Positions 8,448 to 17,517 of a DNA stretch of 64,000 nt are shown here, piece after piece. How positions within the stretch are numbered: position 1 is the stretch's first letter; every line of letters begins with the position of its first letter. The stretch is from Pseudomonas laurylsulfativorans. Its GTDB lineage: Bacteria; Pseudomonadota; Gammaproteobacteria; Pseudomonadales; Pseudomonadaceae. Under the pieces are notes generated by a model, which had not been told where the DNA came from, made no database searches, and worked only from the letters and a program-made list of their open reading frames with translations. The position numbers and the translations under genes are program-made. The stretch is from NCBI RefSeq assembly GCF_002906155.1, contig NZ_MUJK01000001.1, positions 1,302,001 through 1,366,000 of the forward strand, in the 5' to 3' direction.

Positions 8448-9966
8448 AGTGACCGGACCACTGCCGCCTTCGCCGCTGCGGATATTGATCACACTCTGCG
8501 TGGTGCTGGCAGTGGTCATGCAAGCGCTGGACACCACCATTGCCAACGTCGCCCTGCCCTACATGCAAGGAAGCGTGTCGGCCAGCGCCGATCAGATCAA
8601 CTGGGTCCTGACTTCCTACATCGTGGCGACAGCCATCATGACGCCGCCCTCGGCATTCCTTGCCCGACGCTTCGGTCGCAAGCGTGTATTGCTGTGGTCG
8701 ATCTTCGGTTTTGTACTGGCATCCGTGCTCTGCGGCATCGCTCGCTCCCTGGAAGAAATCATCCTGTTCCGCCTGCTGCAGGGGCTGGCAGGGGCGGCAT
8801 TGGTACCGTTGTCGCAAGGTATTTTGCTGGATATCTACCCTCTTAAAGACCGGGGCTCGGCAGTGGCCCTGTTTGGGGTTTCGGTCATGGTCGGCCCTGT
8901 TCTGGGGCCGATGCTCGGCGGCTGGCTGACGGAACACCTCAGCTGGCGCTGGGTATTCTTCATCAACTTGCCCATCGGCTTGCTGGCCTTTATCGGCATG
9001 ACGCGCTTTGTCCGGGAAACACCGGCCGACACAACGGCACGCCTGGACTGGCTGGGGTTTGGCTCGCTCAGCGTGGCGATCATGGCGATTCAACTGTTTC
9101 TCGACCGCGGCGAACAACTGGGCTGGTTCGACTCTGGGGAAATCATCCTTGAAGCACTGGTCGCGACCGTAGCCACCTACATTTTCCTCGTGCACACCTT
9201 CACCCACGACAAACCCTTTATCAGCCTGAAGCTGTTCAAGGACCGCAACTACTCGGTAGCCGTCGTGTTTATCTTTATCATCGGCATCACGTACCTGGCC
9301 TCGCTGGCGCTGATGACACCCTACCTGCAAACCCTCATGGGCTATCCGGTGCTCACCGCTGGCATGGTCATGGGGCCGCGCGGCCTGGGTACGATGCTCA
9401 GCATGTTCGTTGCCGGGAAGATCATCGGCAAAGTCGATATTCGCTGGATATTGTTTTGCGGCCTGATACTGTCTGCTTGGTCGATGTACATGATGACCGG
9501 CTGGACGCCAGCAGTTTCTATCGACACGATTGTCTACGTGGGCTTTGTCCAGGGCGCCAGCCTGGGCCTGCTGTTCGTCCCGTTGACCACCATAGCCTTC
9601 ACCACGCTGCCCCCGCATTTGCGTGGCGATGCTACCGGCCTGTACAACCTGTCGCGTAACGTCGGTTCCAGTGTCGGCATTTCGATCGTGACCGTGCTGT
9701 TGGCACAAAACACTCAGATCAATCATGCCGAAATCGGCGCATACGTTACGCCGTTCAACCGCCTGTTCGATGCCTGGCCTGTCAGCCACCAGCTCAATCC
9801 ACTCACCGCCGCCGGGCGTGCAGCGCTGGACGGCATGATCACCGTGCAGGCCAGTTGGGTGGCCTATTTGAATGACTTCAAGCTGTTGATGTGGTTATCC
9901 ATTGGCGTCATACCGTTGCTGCTGATATTCAAGACACCAAAGAACCAGGCAAGCACAACGACCTGA
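8440..9966 (+). CDS. EmrB/QacA (DHA2) MFS drug exporter
   Basis: A 508-residue, 14-helix major facilitator. The first helix contains the DHA2 signature LDTTIANVALPYM, followed by the loop motif ARRFGRKRVLLW and motif C GVSVMVGPVLGPMLGGWL. It exports hydrophobic compounds by proton antiport with the adaptor encoded just upstream. The ATG at 8440 overlaps the adaptor stop (ATGAATGA); the longer frame from 8365 would run inside the adaptor gene without a ribosome site. With the MarR repressor this is an emrRAB-type operon, plausibly protecting against a substrate or intermediate of the neighbouring oxygenase cluster. Confidence 0.92.
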   Translation: MNEVTGPLPPSPLRILITLCVVLAVVMQALDTTIANVALPYMQGSVSASADQINWVLTSYIVATAIMTPPSAFLARRFGRKRVLLWSIFGFVLASVLCGIARSLEEIILFRLLQGLAGAALVPLSQGILLDIYPLKDRGSAVALFGVSVMVGPVLGPMLGGWLTEHLSWRWVFFINLPIGLLAFIGMTRFVRETPADTTARLDWLGFGSLSVAIMAIQLFLDRGEQLGWFDSGEIILEALVATVATYIFLVHTFTHDKPFISLKLFKDRNYSVAVVFIFIIGITYLASLALMTPYLQTLMGYPVLTAGMVMGPRGLGTMLSMFVAGKIIGKVDIRWILFCGLILSAWSMYMMTGWTPAVSIDTIVYVGFVQGASLGLLFVPLTTIAFTTLPPHLRGDATGLYNLSRNVGSSVGISIVTVLLAQNTQINHAEIGAYVTPFNRLFDAWPVSHQLNPLTAAGRAALDGMITVQASWVAYLNDFKLLMWLSIGVIPLLLIFKTPKNQASTTT

Positions 9967-9981
9967 TCACCGACGTTTAGG

Positions 9982-11634
9982 TCAGACCTCGAAGCGGAAA
10001 CGTCCCACCGCTAGATTGAGTTCATGGGACAGCTCGCGCAAAGAAACTACGGCCCCGGAAACCTGATGGGTGATCGCATCGCCTTCCCCAGCCATCCGCG
10101 CGATGCGCTCGACGTTGGCCACGATGCCCCGCCCGCCTTCGCTCTGCACACTCACCGCATCGGCAATCCGATCCACCCCACGCGTGGAGTCACCCACCAG
10201 TTCGGTCGCCTGCTGCAAGGTATTTTCCAACTCACTCAACAGTCGGCCACTGTCATCCAGTGCCACTGTACCCGCGTTCAACGCGTCATCGACGGTCTCG
10301 GACTGGCTCTCCAGTTTCAACGTCAATTGATTAATCGAGTTGGCTGCCGTCGCCGAGCGCTGCGCCAAATTACGCACTTCGTCGGCCACTACACTGAAAC
10401 CGCGCCCGCTCTCTCCGGCGCGCGCCGCCTCGATGGCTGCATTGAGCGCCAACATACTGGTCTGCGCGGAAAGGTCCTTGACCTGAGCGATACTGGCAGT
10501 GATTGCTGTAGTACTTTCGACGAAATCGCCCACCGAACCGCGAATAGCTGTAAATGCATAGCGTACGCTTTCGATTTTCTCGAGCAGTCGAGACAGTGCC
10601 AAATGCCCATCCTCCGTGCCGCGCAAACTGGCCTCAGCACAACTGCGAAGGCTTTCTGCATGGTTGGAAATGGCCGCCATCCCGTTGCTCATCTGCTCGA
10701 TGGTCATCGAAACGGCACCCACCGCGCCGGATTGTGCCGTGGAACTCTCTGCAACACGCGCCGAGGTCCCCACCAGTTCTTCGGCCGAGACGCCGACCGA
10801 TGCCGCAACTCCGGCAACCTGGCGCATAGCCTGTTGGAAGCTATCAATCAGTTCGTTGAACGCTTGAGCTGTGCGGGCCACTTCATCTCGCCCCATCACC
10901 CTTACACGCCGGGTCAGGTCACCATCGCGCAATTCGATAGACGCCTGCTCGATTTCCCGGATGGGTCGGATGATCTGGGCGCGCAGCAGTAGACTGACCA
11001 ACACCGCCAGTACGGTGGCGGTCAGCAGCACCACGACCAGCATTCGTGACACCTGCCGTTGTGTGGCACCAGCTTCCGCAAAAGCGCCGGAGGTGAGCTC
11101 TGCCTGAAGTCCCAGCAGCCGATTGAATTGACCTTGCAAACCATTGTTGTCGGCGCGCACTCGCCCCAGCAACGAGGCAGCCTGGATCTGATCGCTCAAG
11201 GCTGTGCGCTTGAACTCGGCCAGCCCCTCACCGACCACTGCGGCCTGGTCCTGCACTGCACGGTAAAGTTCTTTTTCCTCATCACCCAAACGCGTCTCAC
11301 GGGCTACTTTGTCCAGTCCGGCCCGCATGTCGTCGACACTGGCTTGCATATCTTCCAGATAGGATTCCAGCTCCTCCGCAGACGCCTGCCCATTGGATTC
11401 CAGGATGCGTGCACCTATGGCATAGGCGCCGACCATTGCTGCCTGCGAGGCCGCTGCGGTTTCCAGTACCTGGCGATACTGCTGGAACCGCAACTGATCA
11501 ATTTCTTCGATCACAGCTTGTTGCTTGGCCAGCCCTTGATAGGCCAGGCCCGAGACGACTAGCAGTGCGAGCACAAATAAGGAAGGAAGCACGAGGAGCT
11601 TGGCGCCGATTGAGAAGCCTTTCAGGAATGACAT
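9982..11634 (-). CDS. Methyl-accepting chemotaxis protein
   Basis: A 550-residue chemoreceptor. The N-terminal membrane segment is [20 protein letters not shown] (about 13-32), then a helical periplasmic sensor of about 150 residues, a second membrane segment ([18 protein letters not shown]), a HAMP domain ([20 protein letters not shown]) and a signalling domain with the hairpin core [20 protein letters not shown] and [13 protein letters not shown]. It ends [10 protein letters not shown], with no CheR/CheB-tethering pentapeptide. It would signal through CheA/CheW encoded elsewhere. It converges on the efflux pump gene with 15 bases between stops. The ligand is unknown; a four-helix-bundle sensor is likely from the heptad-like helical pattern. 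Confidence 0.93.
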   Translation of the reverse strand: MSFLKGFSIGAKLLVLPSLFVLALLVVSGLAYQGLAKQQAVIEEIDQLRFQQYRQVLETAAASQAAMVGAYAIGARILESNGQASAEELESYLEDMQASVDDMRAGLDKVARETRLGDEEKELYRAVQDQAAVVGEGLAEFKRTALSDQIQAASLLGRVRADNNGLQGQFNRLLGLQAELTSGAFAEAGATQRQVSRMLVVVLLTATVLAVLVSLLLRAQIIRPIREIEQASIELRDGDLTRRVRVMGRDEVARTAQAFNELIDSFQQAMRQVAGVAASVGVSAEELVGTSARVAESSTAQSGAVGAVSMTIEQMSNGMAAISNHAESLRSCAEASLRGTEDGHLALSRLLEKIESVRYAFTAIRGSVGDFVESTTAITASIAQVKDLSAQTSMLALNAAIEAARAGESGRGFSVVADEVRNLAQRSATAANSINQLTLKLESQSETVDDALNAGTVALDDSGRLLSELENTLQQATELVGDSTRGVDRIADAVSVQSEGGRGIVANVERIARMAGEGDAITHQVSGAVVSLRELSHELNLAVGRFRFEV

Positions 11635-11848
11635 AGCGGTTACCGTTTTTTGTTTTTATAGGGCACGACTAGCAGTCGAATCATTCTGCACAATTCTTTA
11701 TACAGTATTTTATTCTATCTTCAGAATCAAAACAAAGAAATCAACCCCTCCACGCTACCCCCGGCATCTCTGGGTTTAGCGTTCTTGTCTCGGATAGACT
11801 TCGAAAACCAAGCATCAAGCGCAATCGCACCTACAGACTCAAAGGAGC

Positions 11849-12040
11849 GTGAGTCAGATCATAAATGACAGCCAACGCTGGACAGCCAGGTGCCAAGACA
11901 CAACAGATGGAAGTGGCGACGTGATCGTCGATTTGCTACCGGAACTACTTGCGAGCTTAGGCTTAGGCCTTGATGACGTGAACGAGCTGACACTCTTGCT
12001 GAAGTCGACGTGCTGTACATCCCCCAATATTTATCCTTAG
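11849..12040 (+). pseudogene. Possible decayed AbrB/MazE-like small protein
   Basis: A short frame with a GTG start and AAGGAG almost touching it (one base between). It reads RWTARCQDTTDGSGDVIVDL then PELLASLGLGLDD, which recalls a family of small AbrB/SpoVT-type antitoxin-like proteins opening with W-x-RCQD-x3-GSGD. After the GLGLDD turn the usual DxLTxEVxDGxIVLKP strand pair is not found; the frame instead ends KSTCCTSPNIYP. I read it as a fragment whose 3' half is lost or frameshifted at the left edge of the accessory island. The family call is from memory and uncertain. Confidence 0.35.
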
Positions 12041-12110
12041 CAACTATCTATCACCTAATCTGGAAATGATCTCCGGCGTAGCTGTGTGCTTGATCGGCAA
12101 CTTTCGGCCC

Positions 12111-12269
12111 AGACTGTGTAAAAAAAACGCAGACATTATTTTGAAGTCTGCGTCGCTACGTAAAATCTGCCAATGATTGGTGAATCAGCGGACCTGAAAT
12201 TTGCATAGAACGCGATTTTCGTTCTGGTTCTGACTGTCAAACCTGCTCTAAACCGTTTTTACACAGCCT
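12111..12269. mobile_element. MITE-like element or solo IS remnant (159 bp)
   Basis: The left end AGACTGTGTAAAAA (12111-12124) and the right end TTTTTACACAGCCT (12256-12269) are inverted copies with one mismatch. Ends of the form GGCTGTGTAAAAA are common among insertion sequences. The inside has no reading frame but holds a perfect 8-base hairpin, ACGCAGAC/GTCTGCGT (12127-12134 and 12146-12153). That is the shape of a non-autonomous miniature element or an IS that lost its transposase. I see no clear target duplication. On the minus strand the internal hairpin runs into a T tract and would work as a terminator. Confidence 0.5.
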
Positions 12270-12460
12270 CGACCAGAAGCAGTCGTTGGCGGATATTCAA
12301 GCTGCTCTGGAGGCTTCGCCAAGTTTGGTTGCCATGAAAAATCAAGGAGGTAAATGCTGAGCTAGCCGCAACGAAAATGAGATCTCCACATGGGACCCTT
12401 CGTCTGATGGCATAGTGATAATCCTGTGTGTATTTCCCCTTGCCGATATGGAGTGTCGAG
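12270..12460. other. Non-coding stretch with an orphan C-terminal coding fragment
   Basis: From about 12271 to 12360 one plus-strand frame reads DQKQSLADIQAALEASPSLV and ends a few residues later at a TGA. It has a coding-like composition but no start inside the stretch, so it looks like the tail of a lost gene next to the MITE-like element. From 12360 to 12460 I see only the leader of the AAA_13 gene, with GGAG at 12450-12453. Confidence 0.3.
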
Positions 12461-15076
12461 ATGGCTATTTACGAGGAAGTGCTGGCATGGGCGGAAAGGT
12501 TGCCACCATGGAGGCAGGACGCCTTACGGCGCCTGTGTGTTCAGGGAAGCTGGAGCGAAGCGGACCTTGGCGAAATTCTCGACCTCGCCAAACAGCATCA
12601 CGGACTCCGCAGCACAATAGAGCCTGCGCCGCAGCCGATCAGGTTCGCCGCAGAGCATTTTCCCGCCGAGGCGAACAGGGACCGGGCCGTCGTTCTCACG
12701 TCCCTACATACGCTGATGAATGTTGGAAAAATCCCGAGCGACCAGACTCTGGAATTCCAGTTGCGAGGGCTCACCGTCGCTTACGGTGGCAATGGCACCG
12801 GTAAATCCGGCTATGCGCGCGTGCTGAAGCAGGCGTGCCGAGCTAGGAGCCCGGGCACCGTCTACGCGAACGCCTATGCCCCAGACTTCCAGCAGCTTAC
12901 ACCGAGCGCCACTATCGACTTTGAGTTGGACGGCGCCCCCGAGCAGGCTATCTGGAGCGGTCAACGCGGTAATGTCCCTCGGACTGAACTCAGAGGCATC
13001 TCCGTGTTCGACGGCGACTGCGCGCGCCACTACCTCCAGTCGAAAGAGGCAGCCGCATTTCAACCGTCCGCCCTAACCTACCTCCAGCAACTGGCCAACG
13101 GCCTCAATCAGGCCCTACGCCCAGGGCTTCAGGCAGAAATCTCAGGTCTGGCCACAGACGTTACGCCGTTCAATGTCATCCCTGCCGGTACTGAGGCCGG
13201 CCAAGCAGTGCATCCGATCGGGCCGGCCACGAATCTGACGCGCGCGCGCGCCCTGGCCACGTTCACTCAGGATGAGCAAGCAGAACACGCGCGCCTTCCT
13301 CAGGAGATTAGCGAGGCGGACCCTAGCGCCAAGGCGATGAACCTCGACAATGCCGCGACGAGGATCGATGAGTTGTGCAACAGCATCGCCATCACCGCTG
13401 GCGTCGTGTCTGATGATGCGCTCGGCGCCGCGCAGTTGGTGCATCGGAGACTGGTTGAAGCTGAAGCGGCCGAGAGCACCGCATCTGCCCTGCTGCAGAC
13501 GGATGATGCTACGCCGCTGCTGCCCGGAACGGGGCAGGGCCCGTGGTCGTTCCTCTTCAATGCCGCACGCGAATACTCGACCACTACCGCGTATCCGGGA
13601 CAAGCCTTCCCGGTTACAGAAGAGAATGCAGTATGCGTGCTTTGCCAGCAGGAGCTAACTCATGCGGCGCAGGATCGATTGCAGCGCTTTGATCAATATA
13701 TTCGGGACAGGGCAGCTGAAGCCGCTCAAGTCGCACGCAACGTCTGGCAGCAGACGGTACGCGATGTCGGATTGGCGATCGTCACCTTCATCGTCCCCCC
13801 TGTCATGATGGAAAGCTTGCGTGGCCGCATAGCAACGCTGCCTGATGAGATCCGGACCTTCCAAGAAGACCTGATTGCTCGACTTCAGTGGCTCAGAACT
13901 AGCGTTGCCAACGGGGAATGGTTGGACCGGCCAGCGTATCGCGGCGCAAACCCGACTGCGTCGCTCCGCCAAATTGCGGAGAGCCTTCGCACCGAAGCGG
14001 CCGGATTGCGCGCGAACCTCGATGCGGAAGCCCTATCGGCCAAGCGGCTTCGCCTAAAAGAGTTGGACGCACGGCAGCTACTTTCCGAGCATATCGAAGG
14101 TATCGCCCAGGTGATCGAGAATCTTGCCCACAGGGCAAAGCTCCAGAACTGCTTTGATGATATCGGTAATACGCGCTCGATTAGCGTGCTTGCAGGTCAG
14201 CTCGCGAGGACTTACGTCAGTGAGGCGTTGGCCGGGCGGATGAACGATGAACTCAGTGGGTTGGATCTTTACCACATCAGGGCGAGGGTCAGTTCAACCG
14301 GTGACGCAGGCTCAGTTCGCCTTGGAGTCCAACTTCACGATTGCCGGCTAGATCCGCATCTTGTTCTTAGTGAGGCGGAGCAGCGCATGTGTGCCCTCGC
14401 CTATTTCTTCGCGGAACTCCACCAGTCAGGGTCCTACTCAGGAATCGTTTTCGACGATCCGGTTTCGAGCCTTGACCACAATCATCGAACCGCTGTTGCA
14501 CGACGGATCGTTGAGGAGTCCGCCAACCGGCAAGTCATTGTGTTCACACACGATGCGGTGTTCTTTGGGGAGTTGATTGCGCTGAGCCAAGATGCCCAGC
14601 TGGTCCCTGAAGTGAGGTCGATCAGCTATCGCGCAGAAGGCCCTGGCTACATTGATGCCGGACTGCCTTATGACATGCGAAGGCATAATGAACGCATTGG
14701 ACAACATCGTGCCGACCAGCAGCGGATTGCAGCTATGTTCAATAACCCCCCTGGGGATGACGAGCGGATTGCGGTCCGCAATGCGTACGATGACCTTCGC
14801 GTTACGCTAGAAGTTGGAATTGAGGACACAATTCTAAACGGAACCGTAATGCGGTTCCGCGAAGGTATCTCGGTCGGCCGGCTTGATGGCGTGATGGTCG
14901 TGCAGGAGGCTGAATTCCGCGAAGTGCAGCGTTTGCATGATAGGTGCTGCCGCAATGTGCGTGCGCATTCACATGCGGCCGGTCAGCAGCGTGCTGTTAC
15001 GCAACCGGACGAGCTGTTGCGAGATATCGAGGCGGTTAACACCTTGTTCCAAGGCATCCGTAGGCGCAGAGGCTAA
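12461..15076 (+). CDS. AAA_13 family ATPase, RloC/PrrC-like, candidate phage-defence nuclease
   Basis: An 871-residue SMC/ABC-like ATPase. Walker A is GGNGTGKS at 109-116; the signature and Walker B region is VLSEAEQRMCALAYFF then FDDPVSSLDH (Asp665-Asp666); the H-loop is VIVFTHDAVFF. A CVLC pair (Cys392, Cys395) sits mid-protein where RloC-type proteins have a zinc hook. The last 100 residues contain Arg780-x3-Glu784 and later RNVRAH (Arg831, His836). Arg-x3-Glu plus a distal His is the arrangement of the PrrC anticodon-nuclease site, and R-x4-H is also a HEPN RNase pattern. I infer, but cannot show, an ATP-controlled RNase. The start at 12461 follows GGAG by seven bases. It stands alone in a decayed island. 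Confidence 0.75.
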   Translation: MAIYEEVLAWAERLPPWRQDALRRLCVQGSWSEADLGEILDLAKQHHGLRSTIEPAPQPIRFAAEHFPAEANRDRAVVLTSLHTLMNVGKIPSDQTLEFQLRGLTVAYGGNGTGKSGYARVLKQACRARSPGTVYANAYAPDFQQLTPSATIDFELDGAPEQAIWSGQRGNVPRTELRGISVFDGDCARHYLQSKEAAAFQPSALTYLQQLANGLNQALRPGLQAEISGLATDVTPFNVIPAGTEAGQAVHPIGPATNLTRARALATFTQDEQAEHARLPQEISEADPSAKAMNLDNAATRIDELCNSIAITAGVVSDDALGAAQLVHRRLVEAEAAESTASALLQTDDATPLLPGTGQGPWSFLFNAAREYSTTTAYPGQAFPVTEENAVCVLCQQELTHAAQDRLQRFDQYIRDRAAEAAQVARNVWQQTVRDVGLAIVTFIVPPVMMESLRGRIATLPDEIRTFQEDLIARLQWLRTSVANGEWLDRPAYRGANPTASLRQIAESLRTEAAGLRANLDAEALSAKRLRLKELDARQLLSEHIEGIAQVIENLAHRAKLQNCFDDIGNTRSISVLAGQLARTYVSEALAGRMNDELSGLDLYHIRARVSSTGDAGSVRLGVQLHDCRLDPHLVLSEAEQRMCALAYFFAELHQSGSYSGIVFDDPVSSLDHNHRTAVARRIVEESANRQVIVFTHDAVFFGELIALSQDAQLVPEVRSISYRAEGPGYIDAGLPYDMRRHNERIGQHRADQQRIAAMFNNPPGDDERIAVRNAYDDLRVTLEVGIEDTILNGTVMRFREGISVGRLDGVMVVQEAEFREVQRLHDRCCRNVRAHSHAAGQQRAVTQPDELLRDIEAVNTLFQGIRRRRG

Positions 15077-15341
15077 GCCAGCATGCAAAGGAGAGGTGGT
15101 TGAAAATCCACTGCTAGCCGCGGCCGCCAGTTCCGACATTTACACGTCGTCTAAAGCGGAAACGCCGATTGATTCAACAGGTCACCCGAACGCACCTGCC
15201 CTGGTGGGCACGTCCTCTAGCCAGGAAGGAAGTTTCATTCGAGATTTCCGGTCGGACGCTCGCGGACTGTGTGCCGCTGCAGCGGTCAAATACAAGCGAT
15301 ACCAGTTGCTCGAATAAGCTGGGCAACGGGTTGGTTGGGGA
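15077..15341. other. Non-coding gap between the AAA_13 gene and the phosphatase gene
   Basis: About 265 bases between convergent genes. The frames are short and shared with the ends of the neighbouring genes. I see no convincing terminator hairpin, insertion end or small gene. Confidence 0.4.
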
Positions 15342-16154
15342 TTACGTGAAAATACGATCCCACTCACGGGCCAGCAAGAGGCGGCACGCCGACACTGAAC
15401 CACCGAAGCAGCGTTGTGAGACCGTTTGCATATGGGCTTCAGTAACGTATGTAATCGGTTGTCCTCGCTCATCGAATAAAACGCCGCCTGCGCCTCTCAA
15501 GAGGGCGTGGCCGGCGACCACGTCATGTGCAGAAACTGGATAGAGCGAAACACCGCAGGCCCCCTCCCCGGCGGCGACTTTGGCGAGCCTATAGGCAATG
15601 GATGGCATTGCCACAAAAGAGCTGGGTTGGCAGAGCTCGCGGTTAAGTTCAGGTTTATTGATCGCCGCGGCACTGACCATCACGAACTCGTCGCTCGACA
15701 ACGTTTTGATAGAAAGCTGTGACACGATCGGCAGCCCATTACGGCTCACCTCGGCCATCCCTTCGGCCCAAGCAATGCAATCCGGCACGCCCTCCACGGT
15801 GACGGGGGCATACACCACACCTAATACCGGCGTTTGTTTGTGCAACAGACCGATGGAAAGGGCTGAGCCTTTGAGCCCCTTGAGGAAGTCCGCCGTCCCG
15901 TCGTTCGGGTCAACGACCCAGCACCATGGATGACCGGTCAGACAATGTCCGGTTTCCTCTCCCCAGAAGTCACAAGGAAGAAGCGTCAGCAGGTGTCGAT
16001 GTAAGAACTGTTCAATTTCTTCGTCGACGGCGGCCTTGTCACCTTGACCCCGTGGCCCGTCCACTCTCGCCCACTCGGCAATCAGCAGCTGACCGGCGCG
16101 AATAACGACCTCAATGGTCTGGGTGAGCAGTTGTTCAAGGTTGGGAGTTTGCAT
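15342..16154 (-). CDS. Inositol-monophosphatase/CysQ-like phosphatase
   Basis: About 270 residues. The metal-site motifs are present: GDKAAVDEEIE early, WGEETG, and the signature WVVDPNDGTADFLKG. A later PVSAHDVVAGHALLRGAGG matches the family's WDxxAxxxxxxxxGG, although the Trp is replaced. Such enzymes remove phosphate from inositol phosphates, fructose-1,6-bisphosphate or 3'-phosphoadenosine nucleotides with Mg2+. I prefer the start at 16154 (MQTPNLEQLL), where homology begins; the frame is open to an ATG at 16205, but neither has a strong ribosome site. It converges on the AAA_13 gene. Being on the island and separated from sulfate or inositol genes, it may act on a nucleotide made by a defence system; that is speculation. 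Confidence 0.8.
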   Translation of the reverse strand: MQTPNLEQLLTQTIEVVIRAGQLLIAEWARVDGPRGQGDKAAVDEEIEQFLHRHLLTLLPCDFWGEETGHCLTGHPWCWVVDPNDGTADFLKGLKGSALSIGLLHKQTPVLGVVYAPVTVEGVPDCIAWAEGMAEVSRNGLPIVSQLSIKTLSSDEFVMVSAAAINKPELNRELCQPSSFVAMPSIAYRLAKVAAGEGACGVSLYPVSAHDVVAGHALLRGAGGVLFDERGQPITYVTEAHMQTVSQRCFGGSVSACRLLLAREWDRIFT

Positions 16155-16205
16155 GAAGTGGGCTGCCCTAAGGTTGGGTGGGGTAATGCAATGGTCCTCG
16201 ACCAT

Positions 16206-16225
16206 GGGGCGACGCGAGTCGCCCC
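16206..16225. promoter_or_regulatory. Perfect hairpin upstream of the phosphatase gene
   Basis: GGGGCGAC and GTCGCCCC pair perfectly around a GCGA loop, about 50 bases before the phosphatase start. It lacks a T tract. It could be a leader hairpin, an operator, or the stem of a terminator from a lost gene. Confidence 0.3.
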
Positions 16226-16438
16226 TCAGCCGTCCCAGAGGCTGTCAGCCAAACGGGCCACGCCCCTCACAAAATCGGTGCGTGCCCATCTTGGCTCTTT
16301 CCGCAGGACTCGATGGGCTTCGCCCTCGATCTACGCCTGCACTGACTGTTGATGGCTGATCAGCGTACGTGCAGCGGAGGGGTTGCGCAGCCATCAAGAC
16401 GCAGCCCTTTGAGGGTTAAGGATTGTCGAGTCACCTTT

Positions 16439-16588
16439 TCAAGGTGTACTCCCTGGTGCTTCGACCTGTACCAGCAGGCAAGCCGCTTTCCCCTGCTGGG
16501 TGATGACGAACCTCTGCCCTTGTGCAACCAACACCAGCAGGCGACGCATCTGACGCCGGGCCTGGCTTTTGCTGTAGGAGGTGCGCAT
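16439..16588 (-). pseudogene. Truncated Phd/YefM-like antitoxin
   Basis: From an ATG at 16588 the frame gives 49 residues: SYSKSQARRQMRRLL then VAQGQRFVITQQGKAACLLV. This matches the N-terminal DNA-binding half of Phd/YefM antitoxins (SxSEARxxLxxLLdxVaxGExxvItrrGkpvAxLV). The usual 25-30 residue C-terminal toxin-neutralising tail is missing and no toxin gene adjoins on either side. A CAGGGG site lies about eight bases before the start. It is probably the remains of a toxin-antitoxin pair; a short stand-alone DNA-binding protein is also possible. Confidence 0.5.
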
Positions 16589-17517
16589 ACCAGATACCCC
16601 TGACCAGATCTCGATACAGAGTAGCCTTTTCACGCCATGCGGCGACCTCTGCGCACCGACGGCACGCCCCAACACCTGGGGTAACGACACCTAGTCTGCG
16701 GACGGATAACGCCTGGCATTCTAGACGTTACCGGGTTAAACCTGTCGTTGCGTCTAGAATCCTAGGCATTCGGTCAATGAAGTGGTTGGTGACGCTATGG
16801 TCGGGCTACCGCGAAGGCTACTGGAATACCCGCCATGGTTTCGGACGAATTTGGCGCTGAAACGAACCCTCTCGTTCGGTGTCATGTCGACGAACGCAGT
16901 GGTTCGGTGCCGCCACACCCTTCACATTTTATTTCACATCTTATTCTGAGCACACTCAGCAACCATACGGCTTACCGGCCTGCGTGCCACACATGTAAGA
17001 CTCACGGCCTTCACATTTTTTCGCTCGCCTTCCGAGCGTATCAAACACCGTATGGCCACGCCACCCGACGCCCACCGCGAGCCCAACACCTCCCAAACGC
17101 CCCACTGGCTCGTCAAGCATCATGCGCCCCGCAAAGTGGCCAATCGGTCGCGCTAGCGGATGGAGGCGCCCAGTTCGATAAAAAGCGGCGTCAGTCGGAC
17201 GGTGACAAAAAGAGCGTCGTGCCCGCGACTGACGCAGTAACATCCATAGACGCTTTCCCGGCGTCGATGGCGAGCGAACGGTGGTGGTTCGCCTCGTTGG
17301 CCTGGGTGATTCCCTAGTGCGCACCAGCGGTGGCGGCGTCAGCGGTAGGGGCATATCGACCCGACACCGGCTAACGTCAGGGTCAGGGACCACCGCCCAC
17401 TGATTCGCCGCTTTGGCCTTGGTCGACCTGGCGTCAGCGCCAACGCACCCGGCACGGCAAAACGCCTATCGTTCGATACGATCGGTAAACCTCATCGCCG
17501 GTGTTTTAGGAGGCAGC
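16589..17517. other. Gene-poor island stretch
   Basis: About 930 bases with no convincing gene. The longest frames (147-161 codons on both strands around 16835-17390) are rich in Arg, Pro and His, resemble no family I know, and overlap each other, as expected of chance frames in GC-rich DNA. The one clear structure is the long imperfect inverted repeat at 16711-16767. Confidence 0.4.
16711..16767. repeat. Imperfect 17-base inverted repeat (hairpin)
   Basis: The left arm at 16711-16727 (GCCTGGCATTCTAGACG) pairs with 16751-16767 at 15 of 17 positions, including a perfect inner ten (ATTCTAGACG/CGTCTAGAAT). The 23-base loop contains a smaller GGTTAAACC palindrome. It has no T tract and no flanking gene that it would terminate. 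It could be a recombination or replication site of the former element. Confidence 0.4.

Noticed and set aside
8224..9789. 521-codon minus frame opposite the efflux pump gene
   Set aside because: Low-complexity Arg/Gln/His-rich product; it is the antisense frame of a clear DHA2 pump with full-length homology.
12127..12153. Terminator reading of the hairpin next to an A tract
   Set aside because: It would serve a minus-strand gene from the right, and none exists there; better explained as internal structure of the MITE-like element.
16711..16767. Integron attC site
   Set aside because: The paired arms lack the GTTRRRY / RYYYAAC core sites and no integrase or cassette array is present.
16835..17393. 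147-161 codon frames on both strands in the island gene desert
   Set aside because: They overlap each other, have weak starts and match no family; treated as chance open frames.
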